From Brachyspira sp. (GTDB lineage: Bacteria > Spirochaetota > Brachyspiria > Brachyspirales > Brachyspiraceae): a stretch of 60,184 nucleotides of DNA. The stretch is from assembly GCF_029258575.1 (NCBI RefSeq), contig NZ_JARHYI010000117.1, positions 1 through 60,184 of the forward strand. The letters are read 5' to 3'. The notes beneath the pieces are model-generated. The model did no database searches. It had not been told where the DNA came from and saw only the letters and a program-made list of their open reading frames with translations. Shown here piece by piece: positions 35,338 to 44,757 of this stretch. Position 1 is the first letter of the stretch. Each line of letters opens with the position of its first letter. The position numbers and the translations under genes were made by a program.

Positions 35338-36060
35338 ATGAAAAAAATTTTATTATTTATAATATTGCTGACAGTACAAGCTCATTCACAAATAATGACC
35401 CCAGAAAAAGTGGTAAGTATGATATCCAACAGATTTTTAACTATAAAAGGCTTTTCAGCAAATTTTGTAGAGAGAAATGGAGAAAAAGTATCTTCAGGTA
35501 ATGTTATAACTAAAAATCCTAATTTATTTAGACTTCAGTATTCAAGTGGAGGAAATGGACAATCCGTATATTGTAATGGAGAAACTTTATGGATAATATT
35601 TCCTAGAAATAATGTAGTAGCGGAACAGAAATTAAATTATGGTGATACAGGTTCTATATACACAGCAGAAGGTATTATGAGATTAACTACTAAATTTAAT
35701 ATAGATTTTTATAATGAAAGAGAATTATTATCTGTTAATAGTTTTAATGATTCTGAATTGGGAATAGCTAAATATAATAGTTCTTATGCAGCAAATGATA
35801 CTAGAAAAGCTTATCATATGCTTTTAACTTCCAAGCAGGCTAGTGTTGATAGAACAGGTTTTACTAAAATACATTTATGGGTTGATGATACAGGTATGAT
35901 AATAAGAATATTGGGTATTACTACTACTAATGTTCCAGTGGAATATTTATTTACTTCTATTAGATATAATCCTCAGTATGAAGAAAATAATAAAGATTTT
36001 GAACCAGAGATACCAGAAGATATGCAGGTACTAAAAGATGGTTTGGTTCCTACTAATTAA
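35338..36060 (+). CDS. lolA: LolA-like outer-membrane lipoprotein carrier protein
   Basis: The 240-residue secreted protein (signal peptide to about residue 17) has the LolA pattern: MISNRFLTIKGFSANFVERNG, then SSGNVITKNPNLFRLQY, ETLWIIFPRNN and a C-terminal beta sheet. LolA carries lipoproteins across the periplasm from LolCDE to the outer membrane. In spirochaetes the outer-membrane receptor LolB is usually not recognisable. It heads a run of genes continuing with a RodZ-like gene 14 bases downstream. Confidence 0.8.
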   Translation: MKKILLFIILLTVQAHSQIMTPEKVVSMISNRFLTIKGFSANFVERNGEKVSSGNVITKNPNLFRLQYSSGGNGQSVYCNGETLWIIFPRNNVVAEQKLNYGDTGSIYTAEGIMRLTTKFNIDFYNERELLSVNSFNDSELGIAKYNSSYAANDTRKAYHMLLTSKQASVDRTGFTKIHLWVDDTGMIIRILGITTTNVPVEYLFTSIRYNPQYEENNKDFEPEIPEDMQVLKDGLVPTN

Positions 36061-36074
36061 ATTTAAGGATTTAT

Positions 36075-37406
36075 ATGGAAACTATAGGTCAAATATTAAA
36101 AAATGCCAGAGAAAAGAAAGGACTAACTATAGAAGAATTAGAAGCTACTACTCATATAGTTGCGAAATTTATAAAGGCTTTGGAAAATGAAGAGTTTGAT
36201 ATACTTCCTGGCGAAATATATGTAAAAGGCTTTATAAAGAATTTAAGTGATAAGTTATCATTAGATGCTGATATGGTTCTTGAAAGATATAATTTGCAAA
36301 AGAATGGAAACAAATCTGAACAAGACTTAATAAAAAACAGTAAAGGTCTTAAAGTTATTAAAAAGAATAAAGAACAGGTAAAAGAAAATAAAGAACCTGA
36401 TAATACTAAAGAAGCGGTAAAAGAAACAAGCACTAAAGAAAATATTAATACAGAAAAACATGAAGAAAAAACTATAAAAGAAACAAATAAAAAAAATAAA
36501 AATGTAAATTTAAATAGTAATGCCGAAGCTGATTTGTTATTTATGGCAAGAAGAGATTTATATAAATTAAGAAATAAAAATAAATCTATTGTTCCCACTA
36601 TTATTATTATACTTGCCATTATAGTTGTTATAGCAGTTATAGCAGTCAATTGGAAAAATATAATAGGTTTATTTTCATCAGGAAATAAAAAACAAAATAG
36701 AAATAGAGCAGAGATATCAAAGAATATAGTTGATAGTAAGGCAAAGCAAAGTGTTAAGGTAGGGGATTTAATATACTTCAAGCCACTTGGAATATCCGCT
36801 ACAATAAAATTTAATACAATAGGAAATGTACTTCATATTAATGTAAATGGTCAGGATTTATCATTTTCAAAGAGCAGTCCTATAATATTAGATTTGAATG
36901 GTAATGGAATAAATGATTTCAAGATAAGTGTTATAGAAGTTTATGATAATTCAGCCACTGTGGAGATGGAAAGACTTGAAGAAAACCAAATGGTTAATAC
37001 TGGATATACCAATGATATTGATACAACTGAATTGAATAATACAAATTATAATAACACAATATCTACAAATCTACTAGTAATAAATGGTGAAACTTATATA
37101 GAACAGGATACTGAGAAGGTTGATATTAGAATAGAAATAACAGCTAAGCATTTTGTATATATAAGATATTTTATAGATTCAAACAGACCTGCTACTACAA
37201 ACCTTTTAAGCGGAAAGACATTATATTTAGAGGCTAAAGATGTGGTTATGCTTACTATAGGTAATGCTGGAGAGGTGGTAGTTAAAGTTAATGGAAAAAT
37301 CATCAATGTAGGTGCTGCTGGAGAAACTGTTAATAAGACTATAAAATGGGTTAAGAATTTGAACGATTCCACTAGATATAATCTTATTATGTTGGATACT
37401 AAATAA
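36075..37406 (+). CDS. RodZ-like helix-turn-helix membrane protein
   Basis: The 443-residue protein has an N-terminal xre-type helix-turn-helix (IGQILKNAREKKGLTIEELE, residues 4-70), a long Lys/Glu/Asn-rich linker and one transmembrane helix (about 175-198, VPTIIIILAIIVVIAVIAV). An extracytoplasmic beta-rich C-terminus follows, with a DUF4115-like region (residues about 360-430). RodZ links MreB to the envelope and shapes the cell. The beta domain between 215 and 330 looks extra. AAGGA precedes the ATG. It overlaps no neighbour and lies 29 bases before rimO. Confidence 0.75.
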   Translation: METIGQILKNAREKKGLTIEELEATTHIVAKFIKALENEEFDILPGEIYVKGFIKNLSDKLSLDADMVLERYNLQKNGNKSEQDLIKNSKGLKVIKKNKEQVKENKEPDNTKEAVKETSTKENINTEKHEEKTIKETNKKNKNVNLNSNAEADLLFMARRDLYKLRNKNKSIVPTIIIILAIIVVIAVIAVNWKNIIGLFSSGNKKQNRNRAEISKNIVDSKAKQSVKVGDLIYFKPLGISATIKFNTIGNVLHINVNGQDLSFSKSSPIILDLNGNGINDFKISVIEVYDNSATVEMERLEENQMVNTGYTNDIDTTELNNTNYNNTISTNLLVINGETYIEQDTEKVDIRIEITAKHFVYIRYFIDSNRPATTNLLSGKTLYLEAKDVVMLTIGNAGEVVVKVNGKIINVGAAGETVNKTIKWVKNLNDSTRYNLIMLDTK

Positions 37407-37435
37407 TTTTTATATTTATTAAGAGGATAATTAAT

Positions 37436-38755
37436 TTGCAAAATATATATTTACATAGTTTAGGATGCGAGAAAAATACGGTTGATGGAGAGCATATATT
37501 AGCTATACTTGAGAAAAACGGTTTTAATATTATTGATAATGCTGAAGATGCAGATATTATAATTATAAATACTTGTGCTTTTATAGAGGATTCCAAAAAA
37601 GAATCTATTGATGCTATATTTGATCATTCTATTTATAAGAAATATGGAAAATGTAAGAGATTAATAGTATCAGGCTGTATGAGCGAGAGGTATAAAGATA
37701 ATTTTCTTGATATGTTCAAGGAAGTAGATTCTGCTATAGGTATATATGATTTAGAGAATATATTAAAAGCCGTAGGAAAAGATGGTTTTCATGATGCAAA
37801 AGAAAATATAGAATATAAAGAGTATGGCGATAGGGTAAATACAGGTACTAAGCATAGTGTGTATATAAGAATAAGCGATGGATGTCATGCCAATTGCAGT
37901 TTTTGTGCTATACCAAAAATTAGAGGTGATCATAGAAGCAGAAAGATTGAAGATATAGTAAAAGAGGCTGAAAATTATGCAGCAAGTGGAGCTAAAGAAA
38001 TTAATTTAATAGCTCAGGAAACAACATTTTATGGATATGATATTTACAAAAAATTAGCTTTGCCTGATTTATTAAAGGCTCTTTCAAAGGTAGAAGGTAT
38101 AGAATGGATAAGAGTGCTTTATCAAAATCCTGTTGTTTTAAATGATGAAATAATGGAATCATTTTTTACTATAGAAAAAGTAGTTCCTTATTTTGATATA
38201 CCTTTGCAGCATGTTGATAAAGAAATATTAAAAGATATGAATAGAGGTACTAGAAGCTATAAATTCTATAGGGAAATGATAGAAAAAATAAGAAGCTATA
38301 ATAATGATGCTGTTATAAGAACTTCTCTAATAGTAGGTTTTCCGGGAGAAACTGCTGAATCGTTCAAAAAATTAATAAAATTCGTAAGAAATGCCAAACT
38401 AGATAGGGTAGGAGTGTTTACATATTCAGAGGAAGAAAATACTAATTCCTTGCTTATAGATAAACCTAAAATGAGTAAAAATAAAAAATTAATGCTTAGA
38501 GAAAAACTTATGAAAGTTGCTATAGAAGTATCCGAAAAAAGACTAGAGAGATTTGTAGGAAGAACTATAGATGTATTAGTAGAAAAAAAGGAAGATGATG
38601 GCAGAATTATAGGCAGAAGTATATATGATGCTCCTGAAGTAGATGGTTATGTTGAAATATACAATGAAAATAATAGCAATATAAATATTGGGGATATAGT
38701 TAAAGTTGCCATTACACATAGTACAGAATATGATTTAATAGGCAATGCTATTTGA
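37436..38755 (+). CDS. rimO: Ribosomal protein S12 methylthiotransferase RimO
   Basis: The 439-residue protein has the methylthiotransferase layout. The UPF0004 N-domain (NIYLHSLGCEKNTVDGE, with further Cys at NTCAFIED and SGCMSE) binds one 4Fe-4S cluster. The radical SAM motif follows in GCHANCSFCAIP, and a TRAM domain forms the end. SLGCxKN and the DGE variant of the usual DSE segment are RimO-type rather than MiaB-type. It modifies an Asp of ribosomal protein S12. The start is TTG, with AGAGGA upstream. Confidence 0.88.
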   Translation: MQNIYLHSLGCEKNTVDGEHILAILEKNGFNIIDNAEDADIIIINTCAFIEDSKKESIDAIFDHSIYKKYGKCKRLIVSGCMSERYKDNFLDMFKEVDSAIGIYDLENILKAVGKDGFHDAKENIEYKEYGDRVNTGTKHSVYIRISDGCHANCSFCAIPKIRGDHRSRKIEDIVKEAENYAASGAKEINLIAQETTFYGYDIYKKLALPDLLKALSKVEGIEWIRVLYQNPVVLNDEIMESFFTIEKVVPYFDIPLQHVDKEILKDMNRGTRSYKFYREMIEKIRSYNNDAVIRTSLIVGFPGETAESFKKLIKFVRNAKLDRVGVFTYSEEENTNSLLIDKPKMSKNKKLMLREKLMKVAIEVSEKRLERFVGRTIDVLVEKKEDDGRIIGRSIYDAPEVDGYVEIYNENNSNINIGDIVKVAITHSTEYDLIGNAI

Positions 38756-38771
38756 TTAGGAGAACTGTGAT

Positions 38772-40595
38772 ATGAAGAAAAAAAATATAGAAAATGAATC
38801 CAATAGTAATGAAAAAAAATCGTTGAATAAATATGAAAATAGAGAAGAAGCTTTTAGGGCATATTTTGAAATAGTTACAAAGATTGTTTATACATTGAAT
38901 TTAATATCCGATCGTAATGATATGCCTAGAAGACTTTCAAATAATATTGACAGGGCTTTGGGATATGATGATGAAATGCTCCCAAATAATGAAAAAATAG
39001 TAAATAATATTAATGAAATAGAGATACTAATCAATTCACTTAAAGGAGATGTGAAAAAAATATCCTCTTTTAAAAAATATAATTTTAATATAGAAAGATT
39101 TATATCAGAACAGAATTTAGATTTAGATGAGAGATATATATTGTATTCTGTATTAGTTTATACTATTTATGGGGATTCGATGTCTGCCATATCTATTAGA
39201 AGAATATTAGAACTTATTACATTAAATAATGATATATATATAAATAAATATCATTATTTTGAAAGTAATAATAAATTAATTTCCAGCGGTATATTTAATT
39301 TATCTCATGAACCATATCCAAGCGGTGGAATATTTGAAATTACAAATACACTAATAACATTCGTAAGTTCCAAAGTGATATTTGCATTTTTAGAAAAATA
39401 TAATTATGACATTATATACAATATAATAAATAGTGAAGAAACTACTAAAAAGACTGCATCTGAATATGTAGGAAAATCTTCCAAATCCAGCATTTTAACC
39501 CCTAAAGAAATTATTGCAGAACTTAATAAAACAGTTATAGGTCAGGACGAAGCTAAAAAGGCATTAGCAGTGCATGCTTATTTACATTGTTTGAGAATCA
39601 ACGGTAATAAAGATATACCATTCAGATCAAATATACTTATGATAGGTCCTACAGGTGTAGGTAAAACTTATCTAGTAAAGACATTAGCCGAGATATTAGA
39701 TTTACCTTTTGCAAGGGCAGATGTTACTACTCTTACGGAAACTGGATATGTAGGAGATGATGTAGAAGTTGTTCTTTATAATCTCTATAGAAAGGCTAAT
39801 GGAGATTTGGACAAGGCTCAATATGGTATAGTGTTTTTAGATGAGGTTGACAAAATAGCAAAAGCCGATGCTCATCAATCGACAACAGGTAACCCTTCTG
39901 ACAAAGCTGTTCAGGAAGCACTTCTTTCTATGATGAATGGAGAGGATATAAGAGTTCCTGAATTTGGTGATAGAAGAATGATGCATTCCAGCGACGGTAT
40001 ACTTATGAACACTAAAAACATATTGTTTATATTCGGAGGTGCTTTTGTAGGACTTGATGATATTATAAAAATGCGTTTAAAAGGCGAGAGCAGTTTGGGA
40101 TTTGGTTCCAATGCTGTTATTAATAAACTTCAGAAAAATAGGATACTTAGTCAGGTTGATGTTAAGGATATAGAAAAATATGGTATGATACCTGAATTTA
40201 TAGGAAGAATACCTATAGTAGTAACTTTAAATGATCTTACCAAAGAAAATTTAAAAGATATCTTGACAAAAACTTCAGAATCTCCTATTATAAAATATAC
40301 TGAATTTTTCAAAAGTATAGGTAAAAAATTAACAGTAACAGCAGATGCCGTAAATTTTATAGTGGATAAAGCAGCCAGTATGAATATGGGTGCTAGGTCA
40401 TTAAAAAGTATAGTTGAAACTGCTATGGTAAATATACTTTTTAATTTAGATGGAGTAAAAGGTAATACGTTTACTCTCACTAAATATGATATAGAAAATG
40501 CATTTAGTGAGAAAGAGTTTGTAAATTCAGGCAATGATGATAAAAAAATAGACAATTCCAATAAGAATTTTTCCAAAGAATCATTTATGGCTTGA
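38772..40595 (+). CDS. ClpX-like AAA+ unfoldase without zinc domain
   Basis: The C-terminal 350 residues are clearly ClpX-type. They hold Walker A GPTGVGKT (292-299), pore loop GYVG (325-328), Walker B IVFLDEVD (353-360), sensor/arginine-finger region PEFIGRIP and GARSLKSI (sensor 2). A ClpP-docking-type LGF (442-444) is at the place of the ClpX IGF loop. The N-terminal zinc-binding dimerisation domain of ClpX is absent; instead there is a 240-residue N-terminus without Cys pairs. Part of it (about 120-210) resembles a winged-helix module. This looks like a second, specialised unfoldase that may still work with ClpP. Confidence 0.85.
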   Translation: MKKKNIENESNSNEKKSLNKYENREEAFRAYFEIVTKIVYTLNLISDRNDMPRRLSNNIDRALGYDDEMLPNNEKIVNNINEIEILINSLKGDVKKISSFKKYNFNIERFISEQNLDLDERYILYSVLVYTIYGDSMSAISIRRILELITLNNDIYINKYHYFESNNKLISSGIFNLSHEPYPSGGIFEITNTLITFVSSKVIFAFLEKYNYDIIYNIINSEETTKKTASEYVGKSSKSSILTPKEIIAELNKTVIGQDEAKKALAVHAYLHCLRINGNKDIPFRSNILMIGPTGVGKTYLVKTLAEILDLPFARADVTTLTETGYVGDDVEVVLYNLYRKANGDLDKAQYGIVFLDEVDKIAKADAHQSTTGNPSDKAVQEALLSMMNGEDIRVPEFGDRRMMHSSDGILMNTKNILFIFGGAFVGLDDIIKMRLKGESSLGFGSNAVINKLQKNRILSQVDVKDIEKYGMIPEFIGRIPIVVTLNDLTKENLKDILTKTSESPIIKYTEFFKSIGKKLTVTADAVNFIVDKAASMNMGARSLKSIVETAMVNILFNLDGVKGNTFTLTKYDIENAFSEKEFVNSGNDDKKIDNSNKNFSKESFMA

Positions 40596-40678
40596 TTTTA
40601 CTTTATGTTTGTTTATTTGTTATAAATAATGTATGTATATTTATTATTTAAGACAGGTAATAATTGGAGTTTGTAGAG

Positions 40679-41251
40679 ATGATAGTAACTAAAGAAAAAG
40701 AATTATTAAAAGATTATGAGTTAATAGAAGCACATAAAAAAGGTGATGTAGAAGCATTAGATATATTATTAACAAGATACAAAAATTATATATTTAATTT
40801 ATCATACCGTTTTATGCATAATTATGAAGATGCTATGGATTTAACACAAGATGTATTGATACGCGTATATAAAGCAATAGATAGATATGAAGAACGTAAC
40901 TATTTTAAAGGCTGGCTATATCGTATAATAAGCAATACAGCTATAAATATGTATTCTAAAGCATATAGAAGGGAATCTCCATATTTAGAAAAATTAGAAA
41001 TAGTAGATGATAAAAGGTATAATACAGAAAAAGAATATGAGAGGATATACCTTCAGGAGAAAATATACAATGCTTCTAGAAAACTAAAAGGAAAACAGAG
41101 AGATGTCTTTATATTGAGATATTATGAGAATTACTCATATAAAGAAATAGCAGATATACTAAGTATATCAAGCGATTCAGCTAAGAGTAATTATTCTTAT
41201 GCTCTTAAGAAAATGAAATCGCTATTAGAAAAAGAAAGGACTCTTTTATGA
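40679..41251 (+). CDS. ECF-type (extracytoplasmic function) sigma factor
   Basis: The product of about 190 residues has sigma regions 2 (YKNYIFNLSYRFMHNYEDAMDLTQD in part, LTQDVLIRVYKAI) and 4 (LKGKQRDVFILRYYENYSYKEIADILSIS), without region 3, as in RpoE-like factors. The start is placed at the ATG 40679, with GGAG nine bases upstream; the longer TTG frame begins inside that site. Its stop overlaps the start of a small membrane protein gene by four bases, an arrangement typical of ECF sigma and anti-sigma pairs. Confidence 0.88.
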   Translation: MIVTKEKELLKDYELIEAHKKGDVEALDILLTRYKNYIFNLSYRFMHNYEDAMDLTQDVLIRVYKAIDRYEERNYFKGWLYRIISNTAINMYSKAYRRESPYLEKLEIVDDKRYNTEKEYERIYLQEKIYNASRKLKGKQRDVFILRYYENYSYKEIADILSISSDSAKSNYSYALKKMKSLLEKERTLL

Positions 41252-41565
41252 AATTACATGACATGATGCAATTTAAAAGCAAAATCGAAAAGAAAAGATA
41301 TCATTTTGATTTGCCAAGTTTGCCTGATAGGGAATGGCAGTACATGCTTCAAAGGGCTAAAATGGAAAGTATGAATAAAAAAGAGCTTAATCCAATATAT
41401 GCCTTTATGTGTTCTGTTAGATTATCATTGGCTCTATCAACAGCAATAGTTTTAGTATTGGCTTTGTCATTATTTTATGGAAATGATAATGATACTTCTA
41501 TTAAAGCTAACACTGCATCATCTAATAAGACTACAGTAAATGTAGTTAATAGTAGTTTTATTTAA
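41248..41565 (+). CDS. Putative membrane anti-sigma partner
   Basis: The 105-residue protein has a basic cytoplasmic N-terminus of about 55 residues, one transmembrane helix (LSLALSTAIVLVLALSLFYG, residues 58-77) and a short periplasmic Ser/Thr/Asn tail. It overlaps the ECF sigma gene (ATGA), which strongly suggests it regulates that factor. It lacks the HxxxCxxC zinc anti-sigma motif, so it is a minimal or unusual anti-sigma. The assignment rests on context. Confidence 0.6.
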   Translation: MKLHDMMQFKSKIEKKRYHFDLPSLPDREWQYMLQRAKMESMNKKELNPIYAFMCSVRLSLALSTAIVLVLALSLFYGNDNDTSIKANTASSNKTTVNVVNSSFI

Positions 41566-41591
41566 ATTGTAAATCTATAATAGAAATTTTA

Positions 41592-41627
41592 ATTATACAT
41601 TAACATTTTTTTATGTTAATGTATAAT
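41592..41627. terminator. Perfect 15-base hairpin after the ECF operon
   Basis: The arms at 41592-41606 and 41613-41627 are exact inverse complements of 15 bases around a 6-T loop. The flanks are A/T-rich, so it may end the ECF operon. Another T-rich run follows. It is a strong stem though made almost only of A/T pairs. Confidence 0.7.
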
Positions 41628-41725
41628 TTTATATTATTTATAATAATTATTTCTATTATATCCGATAATTAGTAAAATATTTTTATATATGCTTTGAAAA
41701 AATGGCATATATGTGGGATTATAAT

Positions 41726-44212
41726 ATGTTTCAGTTTCATTTAACAAGTAAAGCAAAAAAAGTTATAGAATTATATGCTCAAGAGGAAGCTAAAAGATTA
41801 AATCATGATATGGTTACTCCAGAACATATACTTTTGGGGTTATTGCATGAATCTGAGGCTTTGGCAACAAGAGTTTTGATGAGATTGAAAATAGATTTAG
41901 ACAGATTAAAGTTAGAATTAGAATCTGTCATGGTAAAATCTTCAACTACAAAAGTATTTGGAACTTTACCTACTGCTCCGAGAGTACAAAAACTTATAAG
42001 TAGATCTGCTGAAGAAGCTAGAGCTTTAAGCCATAACTATATAGGTACAGAACATCTTCTCTTGGGACTTTTAAGGGAAGAGAGTGGTACAGCTTATAAT
42101 GTACTTACAGGTATGGGGCTTGAGCTTACAATATTAAGACAAGAAATATTGAAAATGCTTGGTGTGGCAGGAAGCAGTATATCCTCTTCAGAGCAAACGC
42201 ATCAAGATGATAATGTTAAAAAAGTTAAAACTCCTACTTTAGATCAATTTGCACGCGATTTGACTAAAATGGCTAGAGATAAAGCTTTAGATAGAGTTAT
42301 AGGCAGAGAAAATGAAGTTATGAGAGTTGTTCAAATTCTTTCAAGAAGAAAGAAAAATAATCCTATACTTTTGGGAGAGCCAGGAGTAGGTAAAACTGCC
42401 ATAGTTGAAGGACTTGCAGAGAAGATAGTTGCTGCAGATGTACCTGATATACTTCTTAAAAAAAGAGTTCTTACTCTTGATTTATCTTCAGTTGTTGCTG
42501 GCACAAAATATAGAGGAGAATTTGAAGAGAGAATAAAAAATATAGTATTAGAAATTAAAAAAGCTAATAATATTATAATATTTATAGATGAGCTTCATAC
42601 ATTAATAGGAGCTGGAGGTGCTGAGGGAGCTTTAGATGCAGCTAATATGTTAAAGCCTGCACTTTCAAGAGGAGAGATTCAATGTATAGGGGCTACTACA
42701 ATCAATGAATATAAAAAATATATAGAAAAAGATGGTGCTTTGGTAAGGAGATTCCAGTCCATTAATGTAGAAGAACCTAGTATAGAAGATACTATAGAAA
42801 TATTAAATGGTATAAAATCTAAATATGAAGAGCATCATAAGGTAAAATATACAGATGAGTCTATTAATGCTGCTGCTATTTTAAGTAAAAGATATATTTT
42901 TGAAAGACATTTGCCTGATAAAGCTATAGATTTAATAGATGAGGCAGGTTCTAGAGCTAGACTTCTTAATATGACTAGACCTCAGGAATTCAAAGATTTA
43001 GAGAAGAGAATAGAAGAGCTCAATGAAGAGAAGAAAAATGTTGTGGATAATCAAAATTTTGAAGAGGCTGCTAAAATAAGAGATGAAATAAGTTCATTAC
43101 AGGAAGAACTTTCTAGTAAAGAGGAGAAATGGCGTGAAGAGAGAGAAAAGATTGAAACTTATATAGAAGAAGATGATATAAGACATGTTATATCTGAAAT
43201 AACTAATATTCCTATAAAGAGATTATTAAATTCAGAAAGTAAAAGACTTATAGATATGGAAGAGGAGATTCATAAAAAAGTTGTAGGACAGAAAGAAGCT
43301 ATATCTTCTATATCAAAGGCTATAAGAAGAAGCAGGGCAGGACTTAAAACATCGAAAAGACCACTTGGAAGTTTTATATTTTTAGGACCTACTGGTGTTG
43401 GTAAAACTGCTTTAGCAAAAGTACTTTCAGAGTTCATGTTTGGAGATAGTGATGCACTTATTAGAATAGATATGAGTGAATTTATGGAGAAGTTTGCAGT
43501 GAGCAGACTTATAGGAGCTCCTCCCGGATATGTTGGTTATGAAGAGGGGGGTGGACTTACTGAAAAAGTAAGAAGAAAGCCTTATTCTTTAATACTATTC
43601 GATGAGATAGAAAAGGCTCATCCTGATGTTACTAATATCCTTTTACAGGTACTAGAAGAGGGGCAGCTTACAGATAATTTCGGCAGAAAGGTTGATTTCT
43701 CCAATACTATTATAATTATAACAAGCAATTTGGGTGCTAGAGATATTGTAAAGGGAAGTTCATTAGGTTTTAATGCCGTAGGAAGCGAAAAAGATGCTAA
43801 TGATATTAAAAACTTTGCTTTGGAAGAATTAAAACAAACTTTTAATCCTGAGTTTTTAAATAGAATAGATGATATTATAGTATTCCATACTCTTAGTAAA
43901 GATGATTTGAAAGATATTATTAATATAATGCTTAAAGAACTTAATGATGCTATAAAAGAAAGAAATATAGTTATTAATTTAAGCGAAGAGGCTAAAAATT
44001 ATATTATAGATAAGGGATTTGATAAGAAATATGGTGCTAGAAGTTTAAGAAGGGCTATACAGAAAGAGATAGAAGATTATGTGAGTACCGAGATATTATT
44101 CGGTAATATAGAAGATGGTAATACTATTGATGTTGATGCAAATGACGGCTCTTTGGTATTTTCTTATAGTAAGTCTGTTAAGACTGAAGATAAGGAACTA
44201 TCTAAAAGTTAG
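41726..44212 (+). CDS. clpC: ATP-dependent Clp protease ATP-binding subunit ClpC
   Basis: The product of about 828 residues begins [17 protein letters not shown] and has two Clp-N repeats (residues 1-150). AAA-1 with GEPGVGKT, a UVR-containing middle domain ([18 protein letters not shown]), AAA-2 with GPTGVGKT, and sensor 2 GARSLRRAI follow. A LGF tripeptide (SLGFNAVG) sits where ClpP docks. ClpC is the unfoldase for ClpCP protein quality control. The start at 41726 has GGGA seven bases upstream; the frame can be extended to 41702 but that lacks the site. Confidence 0.95.
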   Translation: MFQFHLTSKAKKVIELYAQEEAKRLNHDMVTPEHILLGLLHESEALATRVLMRLKIDLDRLKLELESVMVKSSTTKVFGTLPTAPRVQKLISRSAEEARALSHNYIGTEHLLLGLLREESGTAYNVLTGMGLELTILRQEILKMLGVAGSSISSSEQTHQDDNVKKVKTPTLDQFARDLTKMARDKALDRVIGRENEVMRVVQILSRRKKNNPILLGEPGVGKTAIVEGLAEKIVAADVPDILLKKRVLTLDLSSVVAGTKYRGEFEERIKNIVLEIKKANNIIIFIDELHTLIGAGGAEGALDAANMLKPALSRGEIQCIGATTINEYKKYIEKDGALVRRFQSINVEEPSIEDTIEILNGIKSKYEEHHKVKYTDESINAAAILSKRYIFERHLPDKAIDLIDEAGSRARLLNMTRPQEFKDLEKRIEELNEEKKNVVDNQNFEEAAKIRDEISSLQEELSSKEEKWREEREKIETYIEEDDIRHVISEITNIPIKRLLNSESKRLIDMEEEIHKKVVGQKEAISSISKAIRRSRAGLKTSKRPLGSFIFLGPTGVGKTALAKVLSEFMFGDSDALIRIDMSEFMEKFAVSRLIGAPPGYVGYEEGGGLTEKVRRKPYSLILFDEIEKAHPDVTNILLQVLEEGQLTDNFGRKVDFSNTIIIITSNLGARDIVKGSSLGFNAVGSEKDANDIKNFALEELKQTFNPEFLNRIDDIIVFHTLSKDDLKDIINIMLKELNDAIKERNIVINLSEEAKNYIIDKGFDKKYGARSLRRAIQKEIEDYVSTEILFGNIEDGNTIDVDANDGSLVFSYSKSVKTEDKELSKS

Positions 44213-44238
44213 TTTAACATACTCCTATAAATATTGAA

Positions 44239-44280
44239 GATGCTTCCAAAATTTTATAATAAAATTTTGGGGCGTCTTTT
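44239..44280 (+). terminator. Intrinsic terminator of clpC
   Basis: A long imperfect stem (gatgc...ccaaaatttta pairing with taaaattttgg...cgtc, 44239-44276) runs straight into four T residues. It lies 26 bases after the clpC stop. Confidence 0.8.
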
Positions 44281-44364
44281 TATAATACTTCAATGATTTG
44301 TTAGTATTTTTCTGATTCTATAATTAGTATAATCTTTTTTACATCATAATCTATAATTATTAAA

Positions 44365-44580
44365 TTAGTCCTCATATTCGTATATCTTTATTATATTATT
44401 AACATCATATCCGTTTATAATTATACCTTTCCATTGCATTTCTGTTTTATTTATACGATATTTTATATTTGGTTTTAGATATTTATTTTCATTAGATGTA
44501 TTTTATCATTTTCATATTTTATATTATATACATTATTGGTTTATTAATATTGTAAGAAAAAAAATAAATATATATTTCAT
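44365..44580 (-). pseudogene. Frameshifted secreted-protein gene
   Basis: The minus-strand ATG at 44580 gives MKYIFIFFLTILINQ, a signal peptide, then a stop. Two further frames continue with VYNIKYENDKIHLM and with LKPNIKYRINKTEMQWKG to a stop at 44365 after KIYEYED. The product would be a roughly 70-residue secreted protein broken by two frameshifts. The rest of the 540-base gap holds the clpC terminator, A/T-rich spacer and the terminator of the gene to the right. Confidence 0.6.
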
Positions 44581-44699
44581 TTTATCGCACTATAATTAAG
44601 AAATATAATTTTTAGTTATATACTTACAACATTTTAAATATTACTTTAAGATTTTTTTATATTAAAATATATCTTATATTTATTAATTATAAAAAAGTT

Positions 44700-44737
44700 A
44701 AAATAAAAGGCCATGTACGATTTCACTCATACATAGC
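44700..44737 (-). terminator. Terminator of the LysM gene
   Basis: On the minus strand GCTATGTA and TACATGGC form an 8-base stem with one U-G pair and a 12-base loop, followed by CTTTTATTTT. It lies 20 bases past the LysM gene stop. Confidence 0.75.
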
Positions 44738-44757
44738 TCTTATTTTTAATTGATTAT

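Noticed and set aside
36152-36781. A 209-residue open frame on the minus strand
   Set aside because: It is antisense to the RodZ-like gene, and its Phe/Leu/Ser-rich composition comes from the Lys/Glu-rich linker read backwards.
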